NCBI RefSeq assembly: GCF_001425355.1
Contig: NZ_LMQN01000018.1
Coordinates: forward strand, 1,110 to 65,109
Length of the DNA stretch: 64,000 nt
Direction: 5' to 3'
Source: Chryseobacterium sp. Leaf405
Lineage (GTDB): Bacteria; Bacteroidota; Bacteroidia; Flavobacteriales; Weeksellaceae
In this document: piece by piece, positions 7,764 to 16,253 of the stretch
How positions within the stretch are numbered: the first letter of the stretch is position 1
Layout: each line of letters opens with the position of its first letter
Notes under the pieces: model-generated
The model's database searches: none
Seen by the model: the letters and a program-made list of their open reading frames with translations, nothing else
Told to the model about the DNA's origin: nothing
Made by a program: the position numbers and the translations under genes

Positions 7764-10700
7764 ATGAGCCGACATAAAAAAACATTTGCGCCGAGGACAA
7801 ACCGTTCCGAGACACAAAATATCCATAACAAAGAGGATGAGGAAAGATATGAGCAGATTACGAATCAAGACGCTAAAATTTCCCTCACAAAAACAGAAGT
7901 TACTCAAATAACATACATTCCATTTAAAAACAGAGCATTTCATAAAGTAGAGAAAGGATTGTCTATCATTAAATTATTTAATAATGGACTACACGTCTCC
8001 GCTCTCAATAGAGCTCTCAAGACATTAGATCACAAAGTTCCTGAAAATGAGACTTTTTTTGGGGATAAAACAAAGAAGGCACTTATGAATTTTCAAAGTG
8101 ATCATGGTATTCAAAAATCTGGAATTTTTGATAAGAAAACCTTATTGAAAATGGATGAGGTGCTAGGAGCATCAAAAAAACAGGAGAAAAAAGATCAGCT
8201 TTCAGTTTCTGAGCGTGCTAAAATGCTATACGAGGCTTTTGAGCACAAAAAATTATGGATTTTTGGAGCTACAGATGAAGATAAAGTTTTTAAAGCTTTA
8301 AACAAACTTTCTTATGAAGACAGACAAGAACTCATTACATATTATGACAAAAAATACAAACCAAAAAGGAGAGCAGGATTAGTAGAAGATTTATATGAAG
8401 AATTAGAAAGCAATAAAGATTTATATAAAGCTATAAAATTGTTGTATGCAAACTTTGAAGAGCCACAACAAGAACCTCAACCAGCACCACATCAAGAACT
8501 GGAGCATACCCCCAAAGGTCAATTAATAGAAGAAGTTGTCATATTTGCTAAAAGACCATATCCATGGATTAAATCTAAAACAAAATACACACTGGAAGGA
8601 GAACCAATAGAATTTGAATGTGCATATCAATATGAAACACCTATCATGTATGCCACGGGAAGCAAGCCAAAAATACCCGAAGTTGTTCGAAAAGTATTGA
8701 TACAAAAAGATGATACGGTATACAGTCTTTTAGATCGTCCTGATTTTGTAGAAAATATAAAAACTTTTAGACAAGACGGAACTGTAATTAGTGAATTTTC
8801 AATTAATACTGAAGAATCCGGCATTTACACATTTGTGTTTATTATAGAAAATACTATCACCAATGAATTCAGTGCTTACACTAAAAAACATCAGGTTAAA
8901 ACACTTGAAGAGGCAGCATCTGATAATTTAAAAAAGAATAAGATTCAAAATTATTCAGATTTCAGGCAACAAATAGCATTTGTAGACTTTAATCTTTCGA
9001 AAGGAGCAGTTAAAGAGCAAAAAAGAAATCCATATTTCTTTATTAAAACCGAATCCTCTACTAAAAATCCTGAAGAAGTTGGAACTTTATATTCTGACTA
9101 TATTCCTCACTTATATTATTCAATTAAGGGAAAACCAATTCCTAAAGACCATCATTATTTTTGGTTTGCAGAAATCAATACCCCGAAAGAAATGGCGGAT
9201 GGAGTTAGCGCATTGCTAGTTGTTGAATATGCTAAAAATGCAGTTGTACACGGCTATAAAAGAGGAACGTATTTCGGTAAAGATGGCTGGGATATGAATT
9301 CGTCACAAACAACAGCTGCTTTTTTAGGTTCATTTACAGGTGTTTTTACAATACATTGCCTGGAATTAGATAAAAAAAACCATCTGGCAGGGCAACAAGC
9401 ATCCTACCAACAAGTGATCTTGCCAAAAGAAGATTACAAAGCACTTCAGAACATTAGAGAATACAAGAGAAATATTGATAAAAGTTTTAATACCATTATT
9501 CCTAACACAGCATTAGCTTTAAATGCCATTGTAATAAACGAAAAAACTACAGAAACACTATCTCTCAATTTATTTTTAGGAAAAAGCAAAACAAATTCCA
9601 AAAATTATGTATTAACAGATCTTACGCCAGGTATACTGCACAAGCGTACCTATGAAGGAAGTAATATAAAAGATTTATTTAAAGAATTTGACCGCAAAAA
9701 CACCTATCCGGATGGCATATTAGCCTATGAAATTCCGGTAAATACACTCGGGTATCCTAGTATGAAAGGTAATTTCACTACCGATGGAGAATCTATGTGG
9801 GAATCGCTTTCTACTAAAGCGGGTTGGGCTTCTTTGGGTTTGGCAGTAGCAGGATTGGCGACATCATTTACACCGGCAGCTCCTATCGCGCCTTTATTAT
9901 TTATAGCTGCAGGAGCTACAGGAGCAGTCTCCGGTACAGCCAGTATTATCGATAAAGTACAACAAGGCACGCTTACCAAAGAAACCCTGACTTTGGATGT
10001 CATCATGATAGCTTCCAGCTTTTTAGGGATGGCCGGGTCATTATCAAGCATCGTTAAAGCATCATCTATTTTAAAAATATCCGCAACAGGGATGCGTTAC
10101 ATCATTATAACCGATTTTGCCCTTAATGGTACTGCCGGAATTATGATTACATTTGATGGTTTAGAAAGTATACAAGCCATTAATGATAATAAAAACTTAA
10201 CCACAGCAGAAAAAATAGATGCTACGGTTAAAATTTTGGCTCAGTTGACATTAACTGCAGGATTGCTGGTATTGAGTAGTAAAAATTTAAAAGGAGCAAC
10301 ATTAGAGAACGAGCAACTGCCAAAGAAGAAAAATAAAACTTCAACACAATCAAAAAAACCTTACAACCCAGAGCAGCATTCGGAATTTATTGATACGCCT
10401 CACAATTTGACAGACGGTATCTTACCAAAACTGACTGGTTTCAAACAACAACTTGAAATAGCATCTCTCAGACATCATTTAACGGAAGAGCAGTTGATAA
10501 ATTTCAAAAAAGCTTTGGAATCAGCTGATCCTAAAGTTTTAAATGAAATAAATAATCAAGATAAATTAATTAACTTTGTTAAAAGCTACAAAGATAATCC
10601 GAAAGTTTTCACTCAAACTGTAAAAAGCTATGAAAAATTCTTGGGAGAATATGGATGGTATAAGTTTTGGAAAAAAATGCCCGACTTTGGAAAATCATCA

Positions 10701-11342
10701 AAAACTATTGATTTGTTAAAAAGTGAAAATAAATTATTACCTATCGGTGATGCAACCCATCATGATCTTGCCACTGTTCATGTTTTTACAGTAGACGGAG
10801 GATTAGTAAACACTCCGGCACGTTTTGAGCCTTCTTGGTGGGGCGAATATAACAGCCAAATATATGAAGATTTAAAAATTGCCTTAGATAAACTTAGAAA
10901 AGTGGAAGAACGAAATATGAACGGAAAAACAGTACTTAGCGGACGCATGGAAAGTTTAGATTATTTTGAATCAACTTTAAAAAATGGAAAAGGCAAAGAA
11001 GTTCCTTTCAAAGGGATGGTTTCTGCTACATTAGATGAAAAAGTAGCAAAAGGATTTATAGAGCTTTCAGCTAAAAATGTAAAAAAAGGAGAAAAAGTAG
11101 CTATTATTAGAAAAATAGAAACTGTAGAAGGTGTTTATATTGATGATTTGTCAGATTGGGGTAAAAACCTTGGTCCCATACGACATTCTGATGCAACCCC
11201 TCCTTCTACAATGATACAAGAGGAAGTACTTATGAATGAAGGATATTTCCGCCAAACTTCTAATCCAAAATATATAAAAACCATTGACGATATAGAGTAT
11301 TATGAAATAGAATATTTAGAATTAGTAAAACCATTAAAATAA
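7764..11342 (+). CDS. Candidate eCIS effector with C-terminal ADP-ribosyltransferase-like domain
   Basis: This 1192-residue protein follows the eCIS ATPase. The Lys-rich N-terminus is followed by a peptidoglycan-binding-like three-helix domain at about 68-132 (ALNRALKTLDHKV, then GDKTKKALMNFQSDHGI). Residues about 250-660 look like beta-rich, Ig-like domains that I cannot name. Residues about 684-845 are Ala/Gly-rich hydrophobic helices, like the segment that precedes toxin domains in many Rhs/PAAR effectors. The C-terminus shows an order typical of R-S-E ADP-ribosyltransferases: VLSGRM (R1061), FKGMVSATLDEKVAKGF (S1087-A-T1089), VAIIRKIETVEGVYI, then IQEEVLM with Q1152-E-E1154, which lines up with the Q-x-E-V-L-L motif of C3-type enzymes. 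No signal peptide is seen, as expected for cargo loaded in the cytoplasm. The toxin call is an inference from motif order. Confidence 0.65.
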   Translation: MSRHKKTFAPRTNRSETQNIHNKEDEERYEQITNQDAKISLTKTEVTQITYIPFKNRAFHKVEKGLSIIKLFNNGLHVSALNRALKTLDHKVPENETFFGDKTKKALMNFQSDHGIQKSGIFDKKTLLKMDEVLGASKKQEKKDQLSVSERAKMLYEAFEHKKLWIFGATDEDKVFKALNKLSYEDRQELITYYDKKYKPKRRAGLVEDLYEELESNKDLYKAIKLLYANFEEPQQEPQPAPHQELEHTPKGQLIEEVVIFAKRPYPWIKSKTKYTLEGEPIEFECAYQYETPIMYATGSKPKIPEVVRKVLIQKDDTVYSLLDRPDFVENIKTFRQDGTVISEFSINTEESGIYTFVFIIENTITNEFSAYTKKHQVKTLEEAASDNLKKNKIQNYSDFRQQIAFVDFNLSKGAVKEQKRNPYFFIKTESSTKNPEEVGTLYSDYIPHLYYSIKGKPIPKDHHYFWFAEINTPKEMADGVSALLVVEYAKNAVVHGYKRGTYFGKDGWDMNSSQTTAAFLGSFTGVFTIHCLELDKKNHLAGQQASYQQVILPKEDYKALQNIREYKRNIDKSFNTIIPNTALALNAIVINEKTTETLSLNLFLGKSKTNSKNYVLTDLTPGILHKRTYEGSNIKDLFKEFDRKNTYPDGILAYEIPVNTLGYPSMKGNFTTDGESMWESLSTKAGWASLGLAVAGLATSFTPAAPIAPLLFIAAGATGAVSGTASIIDKVQQGTLTKETLTLDVIMIASSFLGMAGSLSSIVKASSILKISATGMRYIIITDFALNGTAGIMITFDGLESIQAINDNKNLTTAEKIDATVKILAQLTLTAGLLVLSSKNLKGATLENEQLPKKKNKTSTQSKKPYNPEQHSEFIDTPHNLTDGILPKLTGFKQQLEIASLRHHLTEEQLINFKKALESADPKVLNEINNQDKLINFVKSYKDNPKVFTQTVKSYEKFLGEYGWYKFWKKMPDFGKSSKTIDLLKSENKLLPIGDATHHDLATVHVFTVDGGLVNTPARFEPSWWGEYNSQIYEDLKIALDKLRKVEERNMNGKTVLSGRMESLDYFESTLKNGKGKEVPFKGMVSATLDEKVAKGFIELSAKNVKKGEKVAIIRKIETVEGVYIDDLSDWGKNLGPIRHSDATPPSTMIQEEVLMNEGYFRQTSNPKYIKTIDDIEYYEIEYLELVKPLK

Positions 11343-11347
11343 AAAAT

Positions 11348-11974
11348 ATGATTTTCGCAACAGACTATTTTAACCATATCAAAGATGAATTGCCTGAGTT
11401 TAATTTAAAATTATTATTAAATATCGAAGATTTGAACAATTCTATTTTTGACGAAGTATTTACTATACTTAAACCAAATCAGCAAGAACAATATATTGCT
11501 TTTAAAGATTCTGAAAAAGCAAAAAAGTACAGAACAGAGAGAAATGACCAATTACCTTATGTAGATTTTAATAATTTACCCGAGATATTTGACGATAATT
11601 TACTACAAAAAATTATGCTGTATCAAAAAGACGGAGAAACTAGAAGAGCAATAGATGATTCATTATCAGAACAGCACAAAGATCAAATTGCCAGATTTGA
11701 ATCCAAAATATACGAAGAAGAAAAAGCCAAAAGACGAGCTTTAATGACCGATGAGGAAAAAAGAAAAGAAAAGGAATGGTGGGATAATTATAATACAGAT
11801 CCAACACCACGTTTTATGGGTAATGTGGGAGAGCCGGATACAGTTACAAGTTATATCATAAAATATGGTGTAAATCCCTTAACCCGAGAACCTGAAACCA
11901 TTGAAAGTTTTAATGAAAAGTATACCATTGATCCCCAAACAGGAGATCCTGTTCCGAAAGATAAGAATGAATAA
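11348..11974 (+). CDS. Unknown protein, possible immunity or helper for the effector
   Basis: I do not recognise this 208-residue protein. It begins 5 bp after the stop of the candidate effector, so the two are translationally close and surely cotranscribed. It is highly charged: a helical middle (residues about 115-145, SKIYEEEKAKRRALMTDEEKRKEKEWW) follows an acidic N-terminal half, and the last 40 residues (GVNPLTREPETIESFNEKY, then IDPQTGDPVPKD) are low in hydrophobic residues. There is no signal peptide or membrane segment. Its position directly after a toxin-like gene and before a strong terminator fits an immunity protein or a loading adaptor. Neither role can be read from the sequence itself. 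Confidence 0.7.
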   Translation: MIFATDYFNHIKDELPEFNLKLLLNIEDLNNSIFDEVFTILKPNQQEQYIAFKDSEKAKKYRTERNDQLPYVDFNNLPEIFDDNLLQKIMLYQKDGETRRAIDDSLSEQHKDQIARFESKIYEEEKAKRRALMTDEEKRKEKEWWDNYNTDPTPRFMGNVGEPDTVTSYIIKYGVNPLTREPETIESFNEKYTIDPQTGDPVPKDKNE

Positions 11975-12018
11975 TTTCATTACACAAAAAAGTAAAGATC
12001 TTTATAAATAACTTGTAA

Positions 12019-12053
12019 CGGGGCTACCTCAATTTTGAGATAGCCTCGTTTTA
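12019..12053 (+). terminator. Rho-independent terminator after the effector unit
   Basis: CGGGGCTACCTCA (12019-12031) pairs with TGAGATAGCCTCG (12036-12048), a 13-bp stem with one mismatch and one G-T pair, followed by TTTT. It closes the plus-strand eCIS/effector unit. Confidence 0.75.
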
Positions 12054-12069
12054 TGTAGTGAAAATCAAT

Positions 12070-12471
12070 ATGACTAAAATTAATATAACTGCTAAGATAG
12101 AAAAGAATGGAGAATCATTCTTGTTCTATATAAATATATTCAATATATCTGAAGAAACTTTAAAGTTCAACCTTTCTAATAATACGGGTGGGCTTGCAAG
12201 AGAAACAATTCATTTATATGATAAAAACAAGAATAGATTGAATAAAGGAGTCAGCTACATGACCCCCATCAATAATGTCACCAGTCTAACTTCAATCGAA
12301 ACAGGAGAATCCACTCAGGTTATTTTAAAAGCGAATCTTGAGGAAATAGAGAATGACCTATTTCTTGAATTTAAAGGAGCTAATTTTAATGTTAAAAAGG
12401 ATAAAACCTACTATTTTCAAATAGAATATCTTGATACAAAATCAGATATGATCCCTTTCAATATTGATTAA
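12070..12471 (+). CDS. Unknown small beta-rich protein
   Basis: The frame encodes about 133 residues from ATG 12070 (MTKINITAKIEKNG); a GTG at 12058 would add four residues. The sequence alternates short hydrophobic and polar stretches (FYINIFNISEETLKFNL, VILKANLEE, YYFQIEYLD), suggesting an all-beta, Ig-like or C2-like fold. There is no signal peptide, cysteine pair or recognisable motif. It starts only about 20 bp after the effector-unit terminator, so it is probably transcribed separately. Small orphan genes behind toxin genes are often immunity or accessory proteins, but nothing here proves that. Confidence 0.6.
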   Translation: MTKINITAKIEKNGESFLFYINIFNISEETLKFNLSNNTGGLARETIHLYDKNKNRLNKGVSYMTPINNVTSLTSIETGESTQVILKANLEEIENDLFLEFKGANFNVKKDKTYYFQIEYLDTKSDMIPFNID

Positions 12472-12536
12472 AAAAACACAATTTTGAAAAATAATTAAAT
12501 AAAAGAAGAGATATATAAACGATAAAGTAATTAAAT

Positions 12537-12881
12537 ATGAAAAAAAACGAAATAACCAGGAAAAAATTATTTGATGGAGATGAAGAAAAATGTTTAAAAG
12601 AAATTTTTGAAATTGAAAATCAGGAAATCAAATTAATTGATTTTTACAATAATCCATTAAGAGATTTAAAAAAAGAAATAGATGATGAAAGTTTTGATAC
12701 AATCGTCAGAGAAAATGAATTTACTGAAAGAAAAAGTTTCATTGAAAAATATGTATCTGAGGAGGGATTGGAAATTCATTATCTAAAAAAAAATGATCTC
12801 ATATATCTATTTTCATATGGAGAATATCAATCAGGGAGATATATGTTATTTTTAGAAGGTGTTTGGCATTATATGAAATAA
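12537..12881 (+). CDS. Unknown small acidic protein
   Basis: This 114-residue frame has an ATG start and an Asp/Glu/Lys-rich composition typical of real AT-rich Flavobacteriia genes (KKEIDDESFDTIVRENEF). It ends in an aromatic segment (YLFSYGEYQSGRYMLFLEG, then VWHYMK) that resembles the tails of some small immunity-like proteins. I do not recognise a family. It has no signal peptide, membrane helix or cysteines beyond one. It lies 65 bp after the preceding small gene and is followed by a gene-poor stretch. Confidence 0.55.
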   Translation: MKKNEITRKKLFDGDEEKCLKEIFEIENQEIKLIDFYNNPLRDLKKEIDDESFDTIVRENEFTERKSFIEKYVSEEGLEIHYLKKNDLIYLFSYGEYQSGRYMLFLEGVWHYMK

Positions 12882-13254
12882 TAAAGCATCTGTTTAATAT
12901 AAATAAAGTAATATTAATGAACTGATCATAAAAAATTAAAAGTAGTAGAATTAGAAAAACTATCAAAGTAAAAAAGGAACACTAACAAAAAAACTAATAA
13001 AGCATCTCACAAGGATATAAAAACCACAACAAAAGTTGTATTTTTCTTAATTATATCGGCTTTACCTATTCATATTCATAAGTCAAGTATTTAATATTGT
13101 TTATGTCTTAAAGAGTATATAAATTTTTCTAAAAAAGATTTTCAAGTTCATTCCGTACTTACACTCAAACCATAAATTGGTAATTTATACTCTACAGCAA
13201 TTTTCATATTCTTTGTTACTTTGATTTAGTAATAACCAACTAAAACAAATTACC
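12882..13254. other. Intergenic stretch without a recognisable gene
   Basis: This stretch is very AT-rich. The only structure noted is a weak hairpin with T-run (ACAAC-AAAA-GTTGT at about 13026-13039 followed by TTTTTCTT), which might terminate transcription from upstream. A promoter for the next gene probably lies near 13215-13235, but no clean TAnnTTTG box is visible. Confidence 0.4.
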
Positions 13255-13659
13255 ATGTCAGAAGTAAACGTAAACTCAAAAGGTCAGCTTCAATTAGGCG
13301 CAGGTGCTCAATTCTGGGTGTATCTTTCACCACAAAACGATACCGCCAAAATGATTTCAAATTGGCGTGTAACATTTTCACAAGGAAACTGGAGCGAATC
13401 TATTTCAAGTGAAGATCCAACCAAGCAGATTCAGACCCCAAATCTTTCCGGGATTTTTGAAATAAAAGTAGAATTGTTGAGCGGTTCTACAGGTACATGG
13501 CGCCAGATACCCCCTCAGGCAGGAAGTTATAATGAAATAGGCTGTAATTCTAACTGTGCTTCAATGGTAGGAATTGTTGCAGACAGTACAAATCCCCCTC
13601 CGGGATCAATTAACGCCCATTTCTGGACAACCTGGGACGCTATGTGTAAAGCAGGATAA
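13255..13659 (+). CDS. Unknown small protein with Cys-rich C-terminus
   Basis: The 134-residue protein starts MSEVNVNSKGQLQLGAGAQF and appears beta-rich in its first 90 residues (FWVYLSPQND, WRVTFSQGNW, GIFEIKVELLSG). The C-terminal third carries GCNSNCASMVGIVADSTN, a Pro-rich turn and HFWTTWDAMCKAG, with three cysteines in all. There is no cleavable signal peptide. I cannot assign a family. It is monocistronic: it is followed by a strong terminator and precedes the CrtC-like gene, whose N-terminus starts with a similar MSE-type leader. Confidence 0.65.
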   Translation: MSEVNVNSKGQLQLGAGAQFWVYLSPQNDTAKMISNWRVTFSQGNWSESISSEDPTKQIQTPNLSGIFEIKVELLSGSTGTWRQIPPQAGSYNEIGCNSNCASMVGIVADSTNPPPGSINAHFWTTWDAMCKAG

Positions 13660-13690
13660 CCAACAAGAAAATTAATCACACTATAACGAC

Positions 13691-13725
13691 AAAAAGCTTA
13701 CTGTTATCCGGGTAAGCTTTTGTTG
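13691..13725 (+). terminator. Rho-independent terminator
   Basis: AAAAGCTTAC (13692-13701) pairs perfectly with GTAAGCTTTT (13712-13721) around a 10-base loop, followed by a T-rich tail. It ends the transcript of the small gene at 13255-13659. Confidence 0.75.
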
Positions 13726-13818
13726 TTTATAACCTTTGATAGCTTAACATAACAAAAGAATTATTACTCTACTCCCTCTTCACATTCATACTAAATAATA
13801 CCATTAAAAAAACTAATT

Positions 13819-14885
13819 ATGTCAGAAAATCCAGAAAACAAAATAGAATTACCGGTAATCAACTTACCGGGAGATCAGTTTGCCCATACCGATGCACCTA
13901 CAGAATGGTGGTGGCATGTTGGCACCTTAACAGCAGAAGACGGACGGGTTTTTGGCTTCGAGGTTAACGCCACAGGAATGTTGTCAGAAAAAATATCCTA
14001 CGCATTCACACAAATTCAAATACTGATGTCAAGAATCAGCGCAATTATCAAAAAGTAAATCCAATACTTCCCCGTCCCAATGATTGGGCGCAATATGATA
14101 CCTCTCAACCCTGGTTTGTCAAATTAGGTCAAAGTGGTACTGACGGTTTAGTTTCAATGAACGCTATTAACGGGAATCCATTAAATATGTCTGTACAAGC
14201 AATCTTTACAGATGTGAATAATAAAGGTGTTGAAACCAGTTGTGAGCTTAATCTTAATTTATTTCAACAAGGTCCACCCCTATTGGTTTGGGGAACGGGT
14301 TGTCATGAAGTAAATCCAAGTGGAACAAGTCCTATCACCAAGAATAATTACTATTATTCATTAACATATCTACAAGCAAGCGGAACAATAAAAATTGGGA
14401 ACGAAGAGATCAAAGTGAGCGGATTAACGTGGATGGATCATGAGTATGGTGCTTTCCCACAAGGATCGCCAACCAGTAAAGTGATATGGCTGTTACAGGA
14501 CATCCAACTGGAGAATGGGTTGCATCTTTCCAATTACACTAAGTTTGGAGTTTATCCTGAGGAAAATGTTCCAATGTCTTCCAATGCGACATTATTAATA
14601 GATGGAAAAAGTCATTTTATTAAGACCATCACTACTCCTTTGGGACCTTTATTCGTAAGTGACAAGGGAGTTACTTACTTTTTAAAATTTAAGATAAAGC
14701 TTGAAGGTCATGATCAATTGAGTTTTATAGTAGATAGTTCTTACGGGGATCAAGTATTTAGAGACGGTGAAGGTGCAGATGTTTACGAAGGAGTTGGCAC
14801 CGCCGAACTAATATATGATCTTACACAAAAAGAGAAAATAGTACTTTCTAAAGGTACCGCTTGGATAGAGCAGAATTTAGGATAA
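13819..14885 (+). pseudogene. CrtC/AttH-like lipocalin-type protein, frameshifted
   Basis: Two adjacent frames encode one protein of about 355 residues. The first (13819-14058) contains the TEWWWHVGTLTAEDGRVFGFE signature of the CrtC/AttH family; the second (reading clearly from about 14022 to 14885) contains NDWAQYDTSQPWFVKLG and the GLTWMDHEYGAFP motif of the same family. The frame changes near 14020: frame one reads YAFTQIQI and frame two resumes TDVKNQRNYQKVNP, so one base appears lost. The site lacks a classical slippery heptamer. The family includes carotenoid 1,2-hydratases and hydroxyneurosporene synthases, but many members have unknown roles. The gene may be truly broken or may reflect a one-base assembly error. 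A cotranscribed gene follows 30 bp downstream. Confidence 0.75.
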
Positions 14886-14915
14886 ATAAAAATATAACCA
14901 AAAAACAATATAAAT

Positions 14916-15968
14916 ATGAGTTTAGAAAATAATGTAACGAGCCCTTGGATTGGCGGATTCGAAGAATCAAATCCTGCTTTTGACTATCCAAAACCAGATT
15001 TAAGTTCTCTTCCGATGTTAGATAATATGGCCAATATTCCAAAGTTGCAGAGACAGATGAAAGCAATGTGGCCTGAATTCAGCTGGCTCACAGATATTAC
15101 AAAGGATAACTCCAGATGTTTTCAAATGTTTGCACCGGATATTTCACGAATTGGCTATACCGCCGAAGGTCGCGTGTACTCGATTATCTGTCCTCAACAA
15201 GGTGCTTACCTAGATAGCGTTGGTATCAATCTTAATGTTGAGGTCACAGTTACCGGTCAGCGCGGATGGCTAAATGAAACAACGAAAGAATTGGCTGCTG
15301 ATCTAACGGTAACAGGAAAGATATGGTTCTCTCCCAATAATAACCACCCATTATTAAAGCTACTTTTTGCATCCTGCGATCACCTGAACTTACCATTTAA
15401 AAAGTCAAGTGCAATAGAAGTTCAGACGTCAAATATTGGTAATTCCAACCCTATCTTTCCTCTGCTAAAAGGTACAACCAATCGTTTTTCCAGTCCATCG
15501 TTTGCAGATCATCAGGATGTAGCGTACACTGTTGGTAATATTGATGTTCAAATAAACAATCTTAAACTCACCGATAATGATATTGTTGATAAATTCAATA
15601 AAATTGTGCTGGGTATATTTAATATTCTTTCCGGGAATATGTTACAGGATACAAATATACTTTCATGGAACGTCTGGTTTGATAACCCATCAGTCGTAGA
15701 TCAAGCAGAATGGCAGGCACACGCCGAATATTGGAGAGAATCTTTGGATGTAGACCACCGATCACCGGAAGGAAATGGCACGCAGGCAAAATACTACGAC
15801 GGAACACTTTTGAAAATCAGTAAACTTCAGGTATTGGAACAATTATTTAAGTTGCTTTGGGAAGTATTGATTCCTAATGCAGAAGCCTTTGGATTAGACA
15901 AGAACGAACTTACTCTGATAGCAAAAGCTACTGTCAGCGATATGCAGCTGGAATTGGAACAACTTTGA
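14916..15968 (+). CDS. Unknown 350-residue protein paired with the CrtC-like gene
   Basis: This intact frame begins with ATG 14916, 30 bp after the CrtC-like gene, and shares its direction, so the two are likely an operon. The N-terminal part has aromatic and proline-rich segments (SPWIGGFEESNPAFDYPKPD, MWPEFSWLTDITKDN). The middle looks beta-rich (RVYSIICPQQGAY, VEVTVTGQRGWLN, ADLTVTGKIWFSP), and the C-terminal 100 residues are helical and include a WQAHAEYWRESLDVDH segment. No signal peptide, membrane helix or known catalytic motif is evident. I do not recognise the family. Its pairing with a lipocalin-like small-molecule enzyme suggests a role in the same pathway. Confidence 0.7.
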   Translation: MSLENNVTSPWIGGFEESNPAFDYPKPDLSSLPMLDNMANIPKLQRQMKAMWPEFSWLTDITKDNSRCFQMFAPDISRIGYTAEGRVYSIICPQQGAYLDSVGINLNVEVTVTGQRGWLNETTKELAADLTVTGKIWFSPNNNHPLLKLLFASCDHLNLPFKKSSAIEVQTSNIGNSNPIFPLLKGTTNRFSSPSFADHQDVAYTVGNIDVQINNLKLTDNDIVDKFNKIVLGIFNILSGNMLQDTNILSWNVWFDNPSVVDQAEWQAHAEYWRESLDVDHRSPEGNGTQAKYYDGTLLKISKLQVLEQLFKLLWEVLIPNAEAFGLDKNELTLIAKATVSDMQLELEQL

Positions 15969-16020
15969 TAATAGATTTACAACCTATTTCATAAGTTTTT
16001 ATTTATACTGACTTAAAAAA

Positions 16021-16071
16021 AGAGGAACTTAGAGATCACTATTTTACAGGTAGTCTCTTTGTTCCTCTTTT
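16021..16071 (+). terminator. Rho-independent terminator
   Basis: AGAGGAAC (16021-16028) pairs with GTTCCTCT (16061-16068), and inner AGAGA (16031-16035) pairs with TCTCT (16054-16058); a short T-run follows. It closes the CrtC-like/unknown gene pair. Confidence 0.75.
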
Positions 16072-16139
16072 CTCATGATATAAGCGAAGAAAATTTTATA
16101 CATATCTAAAAATAATAATTCTTGGACAAAGCTATTGAG

Positions 16140-16238
16140 ATGAGTACCGCTAACATTAAAAAAAAAGATGAAACGTACAAATATTTGGAAGAAGCTGCTT
16201 TATTTGAAAAATTACAGAAAATTATTACCTTTATATGA
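16140..16238 (+). other. Possible 32-codon gene remnant
   Basis: A short open frame (MSTANIKKKDETYKYLEEAA and twelve further codons to TGA) fills the gap before the Crp-like gene. The frame stays open upstream of the ATG, and the peptide looks like an internal helix of a larger protein. I treat it as a possible remnant, not a supported gene. Confidence 0.25.
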
Positions 16239-16253
16239 GACTACTCTAATCAC

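Noticed and set aside
14020-14030. Programmed -1 frameshift in the CrtC-like gene
   Set aside because: No X-XXY-YYZ slippery heptamer or following stem-loop was seen; a lost base is the simpler reading.
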